A stretch of DNA of 64,000 nt from Notospermus geniculatus (lineage: Eukaryota; Nemertea; Pilidiophora; Heteronemertea; Lineidae), in the NCBI GenBank assembly GCA_002633025.1, contig NMRB01001922.1:60460-124459 (forward strand), read 5' to 3'. Positions 10,439 through 19,662 of the stretch are shown here, piece after piece. Numbering within the stretch: position 1 is the first letter of the stretch; each line of letters starts with the position of its first letter. The translations under genes and the position numbers were made by a program. A model generated the notes under the pieces. It saw only the letters and a list, made by a program, of their open reading frames with translations, was not told the DNA's origin and searched no databases.

Positions 10439-10739
10439 GTAACGATCTTGAGATCGGAAACCATAACAAGTTTTTGATTTAACCTACTTTTCAAGGTTAC
10501 AGAGGTCAAAGTTCGACAAAACTAACGAACCTGCCACAGTTCACCGAGCGACTTCATATCTTGCATAAACGTGTATTAGAGGGGTACCGGTACCTTCAAA
10601 AATACCGAGTTTCGGCCCGATCAGACATCCAATATGGCCGCCAGCTGGCATAACCTGAAAATCATCCAAGTGCTATAACTCTGGAACGGCTTGACCCAGA
10701 GTGTTCAATCTTGATATTTACCTCCCTCTAGATGACCTT

Positions 10740-11625
10740 TACAAGCATGTCAAATTTCGGCCTGATTAAACTTCTAATATGGCCATCAGGTGGCGTAACC
10801 CGAAAATCATCAAATTGGCTATAACTCAGGAACGGCTTGACCCAGAGCGCTCAAATGTGCTATGTGGCACCCTCTAGATGACCTTTATGTGCATGTGAAG
10901 TTTTGGCCCGATCGGACATCCAATATCCAATATCCAATATCCAAAAATCATTGAAGTCCTGCAACTTGGGAATGACTTGACCCAGATTGCTCATAACTGA
11001 CATGTACCTCCTCTCTCTGTCATTACACTATTATGTCCAAACGGACCATTTCATTAGAGAGCTGTTTTATATTCTCGGTTTCTACTTCCAGAAAAAGCAA
11101 GTGTCAACTTTAAAATGGGTCGACTTCACTCCAGCCTCGTACTATGAATGGTATAACTCCATTAATCTTATTGACTTCGACTCCGAAAAAAAGAGAGGCA
11201 AGATCCCTCGAAATCTTACAAAGATTATTATTAAAACACAGATGCAGCCAACTCCAAGCGAATCGTCCTCTTGTGTGCTCATGTACACCGGCGCTCACAT
11301 GCTGCAAGAGAGAAGTTTCTGGTTTATGATACCGTGCAGCTTCCCTTTGGGAGGCGGGCAGTACATCTGTGAGAAAAAAGCCGAAGTTGATGCAAACTTC
11401 ACGGTGGCCACGCCACAACTGCAAGGTGTCCTGTCCAATTCAACGACAGGTGGGCATGGCACTTCAATGACGAGCTGTGACATGGGCTGGATGTACCACA
11501 ACGGAACTTGTTACATGATGTATACATCCTTACTTCCATTGAATACATCAACAAACGTGACAGATCTGGAGAACGAATGCTTGAAGAGGGGATCCTCTGT
11601 CATGTCTGCTGATGGCACAACCGAG
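10740..11625 (+). repeat. Tandem segmental duplication, unit 2
   Basis: Second copy of the 9541-10438 unit. Its exon part is the 5' section of the large receptor exon. The gap between the units (10439-10739) is intron-like and holds another of the approx 145-bp repeats. Confidence 0.9.
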
Positions 11626-14523
11626 GTATATCTGATGAAAGTATGGAGACATGTCTCAGTATATGGATCGATTGTAGTCTCAAAAAATGGCACCCTGGGA
11701 AATGTCAGCACAGACATTGACATGACTTACAAAAAGATGTTAGACGATTTTTACGGCGGTGAGGGTAGGGCTTACATGGGCCTAGAAGTATCAGATAAAA
11801 CTGGCTCAGATCTGATTCTTGAAGTTAGGAGCGTCATTTGCCAAAAGAGTCCGACGAGTCGCCGAGTCGCTTGCAAACCTGGCCAATGGCAGTGCAATGA
11901 TGGTACATGCATCCCTGGAGACTATGTGTGTGACAAAGAAAAGGACTGTTCCGATAATTCGGATGAATTGGAATGTGACGAATCCCATCTACTGTTTTCC
12001 TGCCCTGGCGGACAGAAAATATCCTACTCATTTATGTGCGATTTTATCAACAACTGTCCTGATAGCACTCAGCATGATGAAAGTCCAGACTGTGTTTTCC
12101 CGACATGCAACGGAACAGAATATGGTTGCAAAAACAAGGAGTGTATTCCAGAGGAACAACAATGTAACGGTATACCTGACTGTATCGATGGAAGTGATGA
12201 AGATTCGTGTAGCGATTGCAATAATGGATTCAAATGTTACAGCAGCAAGTGTATTTCAAGGAAACTGAAGAATGACATGTTCACAGACTGTCCTGGAACA
12301 ATATGGGAAGACGAAAGTCACAATCTCAATGAAATACTCACGGGACATAATATTTCTCAGGAGGTAAACACGGCGCCATTTTGTCCATCTGCCGACGAGG
12401 TGCGTTGCCAATTTGCCTTCACGACTTGTTTCTCCAGAGCTGAGGCTTGTATCTATGACCGAGATGAACAGGGCCGCTTGACGACTTGTAGAGATGGAAG
12501 TCATCTCATAAACTGCAAAGACGTTGAATGTCCAGGTATGTACAAGTGCCCCGATAGTTATTGTGTTCCTGTTAGGAGACACTGTGATAGGGTAAAGGAC
12601 TGTCCGAATGGGGAAGACGAGATAGGATGCCAACAAGGTATACGTGCCTGCCCTCCTGGATTCTTTTATTGTCGAAATGAACGCATCTGTTTGGATCAAA
12701 AAGAAGTTTGTGATGGAATCGTTCACTGTAATGAAACCCGCGATGATGAGAGACTGTGCATAACACAAGCTACACAGGGATGTACCTTTCATGGATATGT
12801 TGCCGACTGCCAGAATGCAGGATTATCAAACCTGGACGACATAGACAAATCCGTTCGGTATCTTAATATCTCACGCAATAACATTACGTCCTTCGACAAT
12901 AACAGCATGACGTTCCAGTACCTTGCAGTTCTTGATATATCCCACAATAACATCACAGAGTTGGAACCATTTTCCTTCATCAGGACTCGAAACTTGATCC
13001 ATTTGGACATCAGCTACAACAATCTGACAGTACTACTTGACAACACATTTCGTGGTCTCCAACGACTGAAGACTCTGATTCTTTCGAACAACCTACTTGC
13101 CACTTTACAGGAACAAAGTTTGCTAGATAGACCGAATCACTACAAATCATTTGACGAACTTGACTTTGAAGGCAACAAACTGACTGAGATACCAAAAGAA
13201 GTATTTTTGAACATCACCGTAAACCGAGTGAAGATGGACGAATTCTGGTTGTGCTGTTCGGTACTTTCTCCAAATAAGCCAGAGACAACCTGTACACCCG
13301 AACCGGACGAGTTCTCCTCCTGTGAAGACCTCCTGGCTAATCGTGCATTACAAATCTCCATCTGGATTTTAGGATTCATGGCTCTACTTGGGAACATGTG
13401 TGTCCTCATAGCGAGGTTTCTTAACCGCAAGGACGGAGGGATAGAAAATATCCTCGTCTCCAATCTTCATTTGGCTGATTTTCTAATGGGGGTTTACCTT
13501 CTGATTATTGGGTCAGTTGATGTCTATTACAGGGGAACATTTGCTATCCATTCGGAGCCCTGGCGCTCGGACCCCCTCTGTTTTTTTGCTGGTATTTTGA
13601 GTTTCGTCTCCAGTGAGGTTTCCGTTTTTCTCCTAGTTTTGATAACCTCTGATCGTGTCATCGCCATCCTGTTCCCATTCCGCTTTGAGAAGATCAGCAT
13701 GACAAAAATCAAGATCATTCTCCCTGTTGCCTGGTTACTTATCATCGCCATGGCCCTCCTACCATTACAAGACACCGGAATATTTCACCAATTCTACGGT
13801 GGAAATGGTGTGTGCCTACCATTCAGCCTAAGCAGAGGGACAAACGAATACGGACTGTTTTTCCTGACCGTCAATTTAGTTGGCTTCATCCTTATAGCCA
13901 TTGGTTATCTGGCCATTTACCAGGCGATCAGAAAGTCGCGGACGCGATTCAAACAGCTCGGGACAAACAGGGACACTTCAAGAGAAATGGTCTTCGTTAG
14001 AAAGATGATCATGGTGATCTTCAGTGACTTCTGTTGCTGGGTGCCGATAGCATTCATGAAGTTCGCTGCTGTTTCAGGTGCAAAGATACCAGCCGAAGTA
14101 TCAGCATGGACCGCTGTTTTTATTCTCCCTCTCAATTCGTCCATCAATCCTTTTTTGTACACGGTCGCTGCTTTGAAAGCCAAACATGCTACAAAGAAGG
14201 CCAAGGAAAAGGCGAAGCAGTTATACTCTGTGAGCACCCACCAAACGGGTGTAGAGGTTGAACATCAGTTAAATCACCAAGTGAAGGAATCACAAGATCA
14301 GAACCAAGGACAAGATACAGGCATGAAACGTAAAGGTAGCAAGGCGATCGACGGAGATTTGGGGCCCACTGCCGACCCTCTAGACAACGTAGCTTCACAA
14401 CTAACTCCCAACACGAGCGGTTTTGATGGGAGTGACAGCAAGTTCAGGCGAACAGCGCGGTGTACGTGTGGAAGGGAAGGCTCTTTGAGCACAAGAGCTA
14501 CACACAGACGAGCGACCATCTGA
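11092..14523 (+). CDS. Receptor main exon: lectin half, second lectin domain, LDLa modules, LRRs, 7TM (GRL101/relaxin-receptor-like LGR)
   Basis: A single 3.4-kb exon, 1143 codons, phase 0 after acceptor TTCTACTTCCAG. Joined to exon 1 it gives 1439 residues. In that numbering: 297-395 complete lectin domain 1; about 423-550 lectin-like domain 2 (CDMGWMYH to VICQKS); 557-852 LDL-receptor class A modules, three or four canonical (DCSDNSDELEC, DCIDGSDEDSC, DCPNGEDEIGC) and the rest degenerate; 860-1015 about five leucine-rich repeats (LNISRNNITSF, LDISHNNITEL, LDISYNNLTVL); 1017-1040 cysteine hinge (LCC...FSSCEDLL); then seven helices from about 1050 to 1324. LGR signatures are SNLHLADFLMG in TM2, SDR in place of DRY, and NSSINPFLYT in TM7. 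This is the type C LGR plan of Lymnaea GRL101 and relaxin receptors, with lectin domains added. The ligand is unknown. The basic, Gln-rich tail ends in sequence shared with the 3' repeats. Confidence 0.85.
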   Translation, partial: KKQVSTLKWVDFTPASYYEWYNSINLIDFDSEKKRGKIPRNLTKIIIKTQMQPTPSESSSCVLMYTGAHMLQERSFWFMIPCSFPLGGGQYICEKKAEVDANFTVATPQLQGVLSNSTTGGHGTSMTSCDMGWMYHNGTCYMMYTSLLPLNTSTNVTDLENECLKRGSSVMSADGTTEVYLMKVWRHVSVYGSIVVSKNGTLGNVSTDIDMTYKKMLDDFYGGEGRAYMGLEVSDKTGSDLILEVRSVICQKSPTSRRVACKPGQWQCNDGTCIPGDYVCDKEKDCSDNSDELECDESHLLFSCPGGQKISYSFMCDFINNCPDSTQHDESPDCVFPTCNGTEYGCKNKECIPEEQQCNGIPDCIDGSDEDSCSDCNNGFKCYSSKCISRKLKNDMFTDCPGTIWEDESHNLNEILTGHNISQEVNTAPFCPSADEVRCQFAFTTCFSRAEACIYDRDEQGRLTTCRDGSHLINCKDVECPGMYKCPDSYCVPVRRHCDRVKDCPNGEDEIGCQQGIRACPPGFFYCRNERICLDQKEVCDGIVHCNETRDDERLCITQATQGCTFHGYVADCQNAGLSNLDDIDKSVRYLNISRNNITSFDNNSMTFQYLAVLDISHNNITELEPFSFIRTRNLIHLDISYNNLTVLLDNTFRGLQRLKTLILSNNLLATLQEQSLLDRPNHYKSFDELDFEGNKLTEIPKEVFLNITVNRVKMDEFWLCCSVLSPNKPETTCTPEPDEFSSCEDLLANRALQISIWILGFMALLGNMCVLIARFLNRKDGGIENILVSNLHLADFLMGVYLLIIGSVDVYYRGTFAIHSEPWRSDPLCFFAGILSFVSSEVSVFLLVLITSDRVIAILFPFRFEKISMTKIKIILPVAWLLIIAMALLPLQDTGIFHQFYGGNGVCLPFSLSRGTNEYGLFFLTVNLVGFILIAIGYLAIYQAIRKSRTRFKQLGTNRDTSREMVFVRKMIMVIFSDFCCWVPIAFMKFAAVSGAKIPAEVSAWTAVFILPLNSSINPFLYTVAALKAKHATKKAKEKAKQLYSVSTHQTGVEVEHQLNHQVKESQDQNQGQDTGMKRKGSKAIDGDLGPTADPLDNVASQLTPNTSGFDGSDSKFRRTARCTCGREGSLSTRATHRRATI

Positions 14524-14714
14524 GAACAGCATCAACACAGACCAGCGACCCCCTAAGCAGCGGGCCTTCACACAGACTAGCGACCATCTGAGAACAGCAT
14601 CAACACAGACCAGCGACCCCCTAGGCCGCAGGCCTTCACACAGACGAGCGACCATCTGAGAACAGTATCAACACATACCTGCGACCCCCTAAGCAGCAGG
14701 CCTTCACAGCTAAC
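14511..14714 (+). repeat. 68-bp tandem repeat spanning the receptor stop codon
   Basis: Three 68-bp units, each starting AGCGACCATCTGAGAACAG. The stop codon TGA (14521-14523) lies in the first unit, so the array forms the start of the 3' untranslated region. It is followed by a second version of the last coding block. Confidence 0.85.
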
Positions 14715-14790
14715 TCCCAATATGAGTGGTTGTGACGAGGGTGGCAGCAAAGTTAGACGAACGGCAAGATGAATTAATAAAGAGTATTTG
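14700..14790 (+). other. Duplicate of the receptor C-terminal block and candidate poly(A) signal
   Basis: Sequence at 14703-14772 matches 14392-14460 (SQLTPNTSGFDGSDSKFRRTAR in the used frame; here the equivalent reads LTPNMSGCDEGGSKVRRTAR and then a TGA). So an older stop was probably right after RRTAR, and the repeat array may have been inserted into the tail. AATAAA lies at 14776-14781. Confidence 0.6.
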
Positions 14791-15340
14791 AGGACAAAAG
14801 CAAAACAACAGCCACCCTTTAAGCACAGCACCAGTCCTACTGTCGACTCTAGTTAGTGCATAGCGTAGTTTCACATGACTGGGTGTGATAGATAATATAT
14901 AGGAAGTCAACTTCCAGAATTTCGCATTTCGACAACAACCGGGGTCCTCCTCAGGCACTTTTCAGTAAGAAACTCCAGAAAAGACTGTCTACTCATCGGA
15001 CGAACAGTACCGTGTACAAAGGAAGTTTCTTTGAGCACAACAGCAACGCAAAGACGAACGGACCATCTGAGAACAGCATCTCACCGGTATACCGTCTATT
15101 TTCGGACAATCGCATTCACTTCAGTTCAGAAGATTCGACAGAACATGCATTTTTCGTCAATTGTTTGATCACTTAAGGACCAAAACATGCCAAAAGACAA
15201 ACTGACATCAAAATTAAATATGAGGTCAAACTTCTTTTCAAAAATTTAGCGGGTAATCAGTCAAATTTTGAGATTCCACGGATTGAAGAATGGTGATTTG
15301 GCAATCGGCACCACACCGCATGTACCATATTCGACCTGGA
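14791..15340. other. Downstream region, no gene recognised
   Basis: At about 14995-15085 another worn copy of the receptor 3' block occurs (CTTTGAGCACAACAGC, GGACCATCTGAGAACAGCAT). At 14920-14965 a short CGGGGTCCTCCTCAGGCACTTTT segment is related to the inverted repeat at 39658-39783. Otherwise nothing supported. Confidence 0.5.
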
Positions 15341-15344
15341 TTCC

Positions 15345-15442
15345 AAACTGGGTATCCCTTAGGTTCCTAAAGGGTACCCAGTACGTACCTGCGTGCCATT
15401 TAGGGATACCCAGGTTGGACCTGGGTACCCTTTAGGGGTACC
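15345..15442. repeat. Cluster of CTGGGTACCC-type palindromes
   Basis: Five variants of CTGGGTACCC(T)TTAGG, in alternating orientation, can form nested hairpins. Not seen elsewhere in this window except GGGTTACCGGGTACC near 15855. Confidence 0.6.
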
Positions 15443-15471
15443 CAGAACGACATTCACCCTTTTGGCCTTAC

Positions 15472-15630
15472 TGCCTTCCACAGAACTTGTCGCCACAGTT
15501 GCATCTTGTTCCCTGGTTGTGTTGGTGTCGACGTCCGGCGTACCTACAGAAGTCATCCCTCCACATCCGGGCATATTACCGCCACATATCCCTCCGCTCG
15601 TACCAGTAGAAAGATTCGATTTATCAGCGT
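15472..15630 (-). CDS. Possible exon of an unidentified gene, duplicated copy 2
   Basis: Same 159-bp minus-strand segment as 553-711, with acceptor TATTACAG just above 15630 and donor GTAAGG just below 15472. The translation is the same except for a few substitutions (for example DADKSN for DTDKSN and TREQDA for TGEQDA) and no stop. The insertion at 15640 lies nine bases upstream of the exon edge and would disrupt the intron's acceptor region. No family recognised; Gly, Thr and Ser rich. Confidence 0.25.
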
Positions 15631-15639
15631 CTGTAATAC

Positions 15640-16256
15640 CATCCTGGGAACCCAGGGCATTTCCACTGTGCATAGCGCATTACAATGCCCTGGGGAAACC
15701 CACCCCGTTTCGGTGGGGAAGAGGGCTGTTCCCTCATGTGTACGCGCCAACTGGTAATTCACGAATAAACCATGCAATGAGGTGGGGGAAAGCCACTGGA
15801 TGTAATGGGCAGACATCGCACCTAGTGCTGTAACGTATGCACATATATCTGGTGTTACGGGTTACCGGGTACCAGTCTCATAGCAATGCATTTCATTCCA
15901 TAATTTATGCATGCTGTCGGAATGATAGCTGCCCCAAACACATGAACTGGATCATACCTTCGTGTTTTGAACCCGTCGGTACTTACCCATTATCTAGATA
16001 ATCCATGACAACCATTTTTACGCGAAGTTAATTCAGGAATATTAAAAAATCCAGCGAGTTTGTCAGCGAATCGAGGAATGTTTGAAACCACCATACTTGG
16101 GAGTGACCATGGCGGGACAGAAGCTTCGCTGTGATTGGTTTATTCAGCGACAGATTTTCTGTCGCTAGTTCCACAGCGAAAAGGCGCCAATTTCAACAGG
16201 GCCTCGGACGTGCGAGTAGGGGAGCGCGTTTTTAGAGGACCTGTTGCAAGAGGATG
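15640..16256. mobile_element. 617-bp insertion with 9-bp target duplication
   Basis: Flanked by CTGTAATAC at 15631-15639 and 16257-16265, and absent from the duplicate at 546-955, so its borders are certain. Its ends are CATCCTGGGAAC and GCAAGAGGATG, sharing only a 6-bp inverted CATCCT. A 9-bp duplication is typical of Mutator-like elements. Its internal sequence has no coding potential I recognise; it carries a GAACCCAGGGCAT...ATGCCCTGGGG hairpin at its left end. Confidence 0.8.
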
Positions 16257-16480
16257 CTGTAATACATAAAACAAAAAAAACTTAATATCCGCGATATCAA
16301 TTTTTGGTTCTGTGTCCCAGCCGTATTAATAGGTTGGACACGCAGACAACTGATTTCGGACAAACTTTCCAACAACTGCACGCAAGACGACATTTAGCGC
16401 GAAACTTATTAATTTTACGGCTGGTTTCACCTCATCATAAATTTTTTTCTTCTTTGATTAAAAGTAATAAAGTTATCTTT

Positions 16481-17147
16481 TCTGACAATGCTTTACGTGA
16501 GTTTGCAGACTTTATCTGTAGAGTGTTCAAATCAGTTGTCCGAAAATAGTCTATGCCATGTCTGAAAGGGCACCGAACCTTCAATTCGGGCTGCAAGCGG
16601 ACACAATGGATGCGCCGCCGGATATAAAAGACCTGGTACACGTTTAAGATTTCCGTTTGGGAGGTTTTGAACCCACAACACAAAGAACCCGCTATAAATG
16701 CATGGGCTAGGGGGGTTCCCGTGTGTATAAGATGTACCCTAAGTTACTCTACTGTTTCTGAGAGGGGAGTATCCATATTGTAAGAAAATCTTGGGTAGAC
16801 TTTCTCAAACCCGGCAGCAAGTGAGAAAGAGACCTGTGCAAATAAACATTTCGTATTTGTATTCAAGAACAGTGCTCCTTAACTTTCAGAAAGGTTAAAA
16901 AAATTGCATTGAAATGAAACCTGTGCCATATTGTAGCCAATAACGTGTAGTTTCCATAACTGAAAGAATTTAAAAAATCTGTTGGGAAAATTTTGAGAAA
17001 AGTGAGTTTTTGTATTTGTGTACATTTTCCTGTACATTTGTACATGTGCAATATACAGGAAAGAATGGAAAACACCTGAAGCTTTGTCTATTGATATCTT
17101 AAAGATGACAAAATCAATTACGATCGGAATGGAATATGTGGTAACCA
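16481..17147. other. Intergenic, nothing recognised
   Basis: AT-rich DNA with short TGTACATTT words around 17020-17050. Open frames show no domain or codon signature. Confidence 0.4.
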
Positions 17148-17725
17148 CGACGAGCAGGAGAAATGCTAACGCCCTGCAAACACCTCACACGAAGGCTCAG
17201 AACATGATAGACCCGACGATGCCAGGAGGGCGCCACCTTATTTTTCTTCGAGCTGTCAAGGTGTCAACATCCTCTGGTGAGCTCCTGCTGAACACTTTTT
17301 TGAAAGAGGAAAAAAGTTCGACCCTGCTGGGAATCGAACCCGCGCCCTGTTGTCTTTGCTCCACCGTTTTCCCCATTCGGACAACGATATTGTTGGTAGG
17401 CTTCGTGTGTTTTCTCTTGTTCATAGTATTATTACGCAAGTCGAAGGCCTACGTCTATGACAAACACAAATCATGTTCTTGTCAGCTGGCTCGTTGGCCG
17501 AGTGGATAAAGTGTTAGATTACGAATCAGAAGGTGGACGGTTCGAATCCCGTCTAAATTGACTATATTTTTTTTCTTTGAGTTGTGTAGGAGGTATCCGG
17601 AGTTCTTGACAGCTCTGTTGCCCTAAGACAAATAAGGTGGCGCCCTCCTGGCATCGTCGGGTCTATCATGTTCTGAGCCTTCGTGTGAGGTGTTTGCAGG
17701 GCGTTAGCATTTCTCTTGCTCGTCG
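17148..17725. mobile_element. Foldback element enclosing two tRNA-like modules
   Basis: Inverted arms of about 95 bp (17148-17243 and 17632-17725) pair nearly perfectly, from CGACGAGCAGGAGAAATGCT inward through AGGAGGGCGCCACCTTA. The interior holds a plus-strand tRNA-like segment (about 17488-17560: GTTGGCCGAGTGG A-box, GACGGTTCGAATCCCGTC T-arm, ACG in the anticodon position) and a minus-strand T-arm-like segment (about 17315-17390). The acceptor stems do not pair, so neither is a working tRNA gene. Confidence 0.8.
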
Positions 17726-18048
17726 CATGGGGGCTTTTTGTTGATCTAGTTCAGCTTTAATGCAATTTGAATTTTCCGCGCCTCGCGTCTCCCTCCGGAA
17801 ATTACCGCGGAAGGCTCCGAACATTGCCGAAGAACGAGAAAGTGATTACACATATATCAGCAACACTCATTGGTCAGCCTCTTCGTTGTTTCGAAGATAC
17901 GACCAATCACAGCACGGTTTACATTTTGCACAAGTCCTTTCATGCATTGTGTGTGAGCACAGTCACGACAGTGGCGCAGGACGAGGATTCAGAAACCGGA
18001 GGAAGAAGCATCCAGTATTCCACGTTTCTGAAGTGGAAGTACGCAGTT

Positions 18049-19076
18049 ATGGCAAGCGGATTGTCCAGTTACTCAAAAAACCTATATTTTTGCAATAAAA
18101 CATAGTTTTTGTGGATAAAATATAGTTTTTTTGACAAAAACTAATATTTTCTCCCAAAAAACCTACGTTTTGTCAAATAACTTATATTTTTGCAATAAAA
18201 CCTGGTTGTTTTCAATAAAACCAAGTTTTTTACGATAAAATATAGGTTTTTCAATCATCAGCATAAAACTTAGTTTTTTGTCTAAAAATGTTTTCGGAAA
18301 TAACTGGACATATAGCCAAGAAACTTATATTTATGCTTAAAAAATCTGGTTTTATAGAAAAAACTTAGTTTTTCTTCAATAAAACCAGTATTTTTGTAGA
18401 AAATATAGGTTTCTTGAATAACTGGACAAACGGCGTACAAAAACCTAGTTTTTATCACGAAACTTGTATTTTCTACCTCGTCCCATGTACACGATCCTTT
18501 GTCATATTGGGACGAGGATAGGAAACCTGGGGCCTATGGGTCATGATGTATATGGTTGCACGCACAGCACTACTGGGGACGGGTATTTCGCAACCTCGTC
18601 CCGGCGAAATCATCTTGGTCAGTGGGGGCGAGGTTCAAAAAGGTAGGTTTCCATAAAAACTAGGTTTTTATCAAAAACCTACTTTTTATGGCATAAAACT
18701 TGGTTTTAGTAAAAAACTTGGTTTTTTGACCAATAAACTTAGTTTTATGGAATAACTGGACATTTCAGTGCAGAAACTTACATTTTTGTCGATAAAATGG
18801 GGGTTGTTTGGCATAAAACCAGTTTTTTTGCCATAAAATATAGGTTTTTGACAAAAAATAAGTTTTTTGATAAAAACCTATATTTTATGAAGCAAAAAAC
18901 TAAGTTTTCTCCTATAAAACTTGGTTTTAGACAAAAACTTGGTTTTTTGGGAGAAAATATTAGTTTTTGTCAAAAAACCTATATTTTATCCACAAAAACT
19001 AAGTTTTATGAGCAAAAAACTAGATTTTAGTGCAAAAATATAGGTTTTTTGAATAACTGGACAATCCGCTTGCCAT
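18049..19076 (+). mobile_element. Foldback element with palindromic-word arms (copy I, intact)
   Basis: 1028 bp bounded by ATGGCAAGCGGATTGTCCAG and its inverse, with a perfect 8-bp target duplication ACGCAGTT (18041-18048, 19077-19084). Arms of about 430 bp are long inverted repeats made of words of the form AAAACYTAKWTTTT spaced about every 20 bp, so each word is nearly its own complement. The core (about 18478-18640) is single-copy, with GGGACGAGG and CAACCTCGTCCC that also pair. TAACTGGACA recurs several times in the arms. No protein is encoded. The 8-bp target size is hAT-like, but the termini do not match a hAT consensus I know. Confidence 0.9.
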
Positions 19077-19084
19077 ACGCAGTT

Positions 19085-19662
19085 ACTTCGGATAACGAAG
19101 TTCCAATCCACCAACTCGGTATTAAACCAAAGATTGTGAGAATTGGGGAAAGGAGATGGTTAGTGAGGTGAGTAACTATCAACAGTTTTCAATCGGTAAA
19201 AACCCGTGCATTGGACACTAGGCCTATGCACAGCCACCACAGCGGCGTCGACACACACATCGATCGACTTTGGATGGGTAAAAAGTTCGCCTGAGTGCAC
19301 TTTTTGCTCGGCTGCCGGCTAGCTGCAAGCTATTTTTAGTGCGACAAGTACCTGCTACGATATGATGCCGTGCTCACTACTGTTATGAGGAATTTCGGCA
19401 TTGTAAGAGCACTGCCAACTCATGAACTGACAACTCCATTGACTTTGTCGAACTGCTTCAGTAGCCTAAGTGATGACGTAGGGAGCCAAGCTGGGACAGC
19501 GCCCCCAAAAGTAAGCAATCACAGTGGAGATCTCTGTTCCCGCCCACTCTAGTTTCCTAATAAGGTAATGCATGTAAACATTCATCAGCTGAGGAAAACA
19601 CTGGTGTAAGGGTCAGTTTCTTGGACGATTATTTAGATTCTTTTTCTCCACCACCTTTTCAG
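19085..19662. other. Intergenic, leading to an exon-like fragment
   Basis: No feature supported until CCACCTTTTCAG, a strong acceptor-like tract, at 19651-19662. Confidence 0.4.

Larger units (their letters stand above)
9247..11091 (+). other. Intron with approx 145-bp tandem units and a duplicated exon
   Basis: If exon copy 1 is skipped this is one 1845-bp intron; if used, it is two introns of 658 and 653 bp. It contains several diverged units of about 145 bp near 9530, 9670, 10560, 10720 and 10860, each with ATGACCTTTA, AATATGGCC, GCATAACCC and TGACCCAGA words. These direct repeats on both sides of the exon are a ready substrate for the unequal exchange that would duplicate it. Confidence 0.75.
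15467..16480. repeat. Segmental duplication, copy 2, interrupted by an insertion
   Basis: Collinear with 546-955. The two halves (15467-15639 and 16257-16480) are separated by a 617-bp insertion. Copy 1 gives the uninterrupted ancestral state. Confidence 0.85.

Noticed and set aside
10987-11091. Use of the ATG at 10987 as the receptor start
   Set aside because: The first 35 codons are intron sequence ending in a splice acceptor, and the lectin domain needs the half encoded by exon 1.
15393-15833. 146-codon plus-strand open frame
   Set aside because: It spans a duplication edge and the border of a transposon insertion; the minus strand of 15472-15630 has better splice support.
17488-17560. 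Functional tRNA-Arg(ACG) gene
   Set aside because: The T-arm is good, but the acceptor stem does not pair and the anticodon stem has a mismatch; it lies inside a foldback element.
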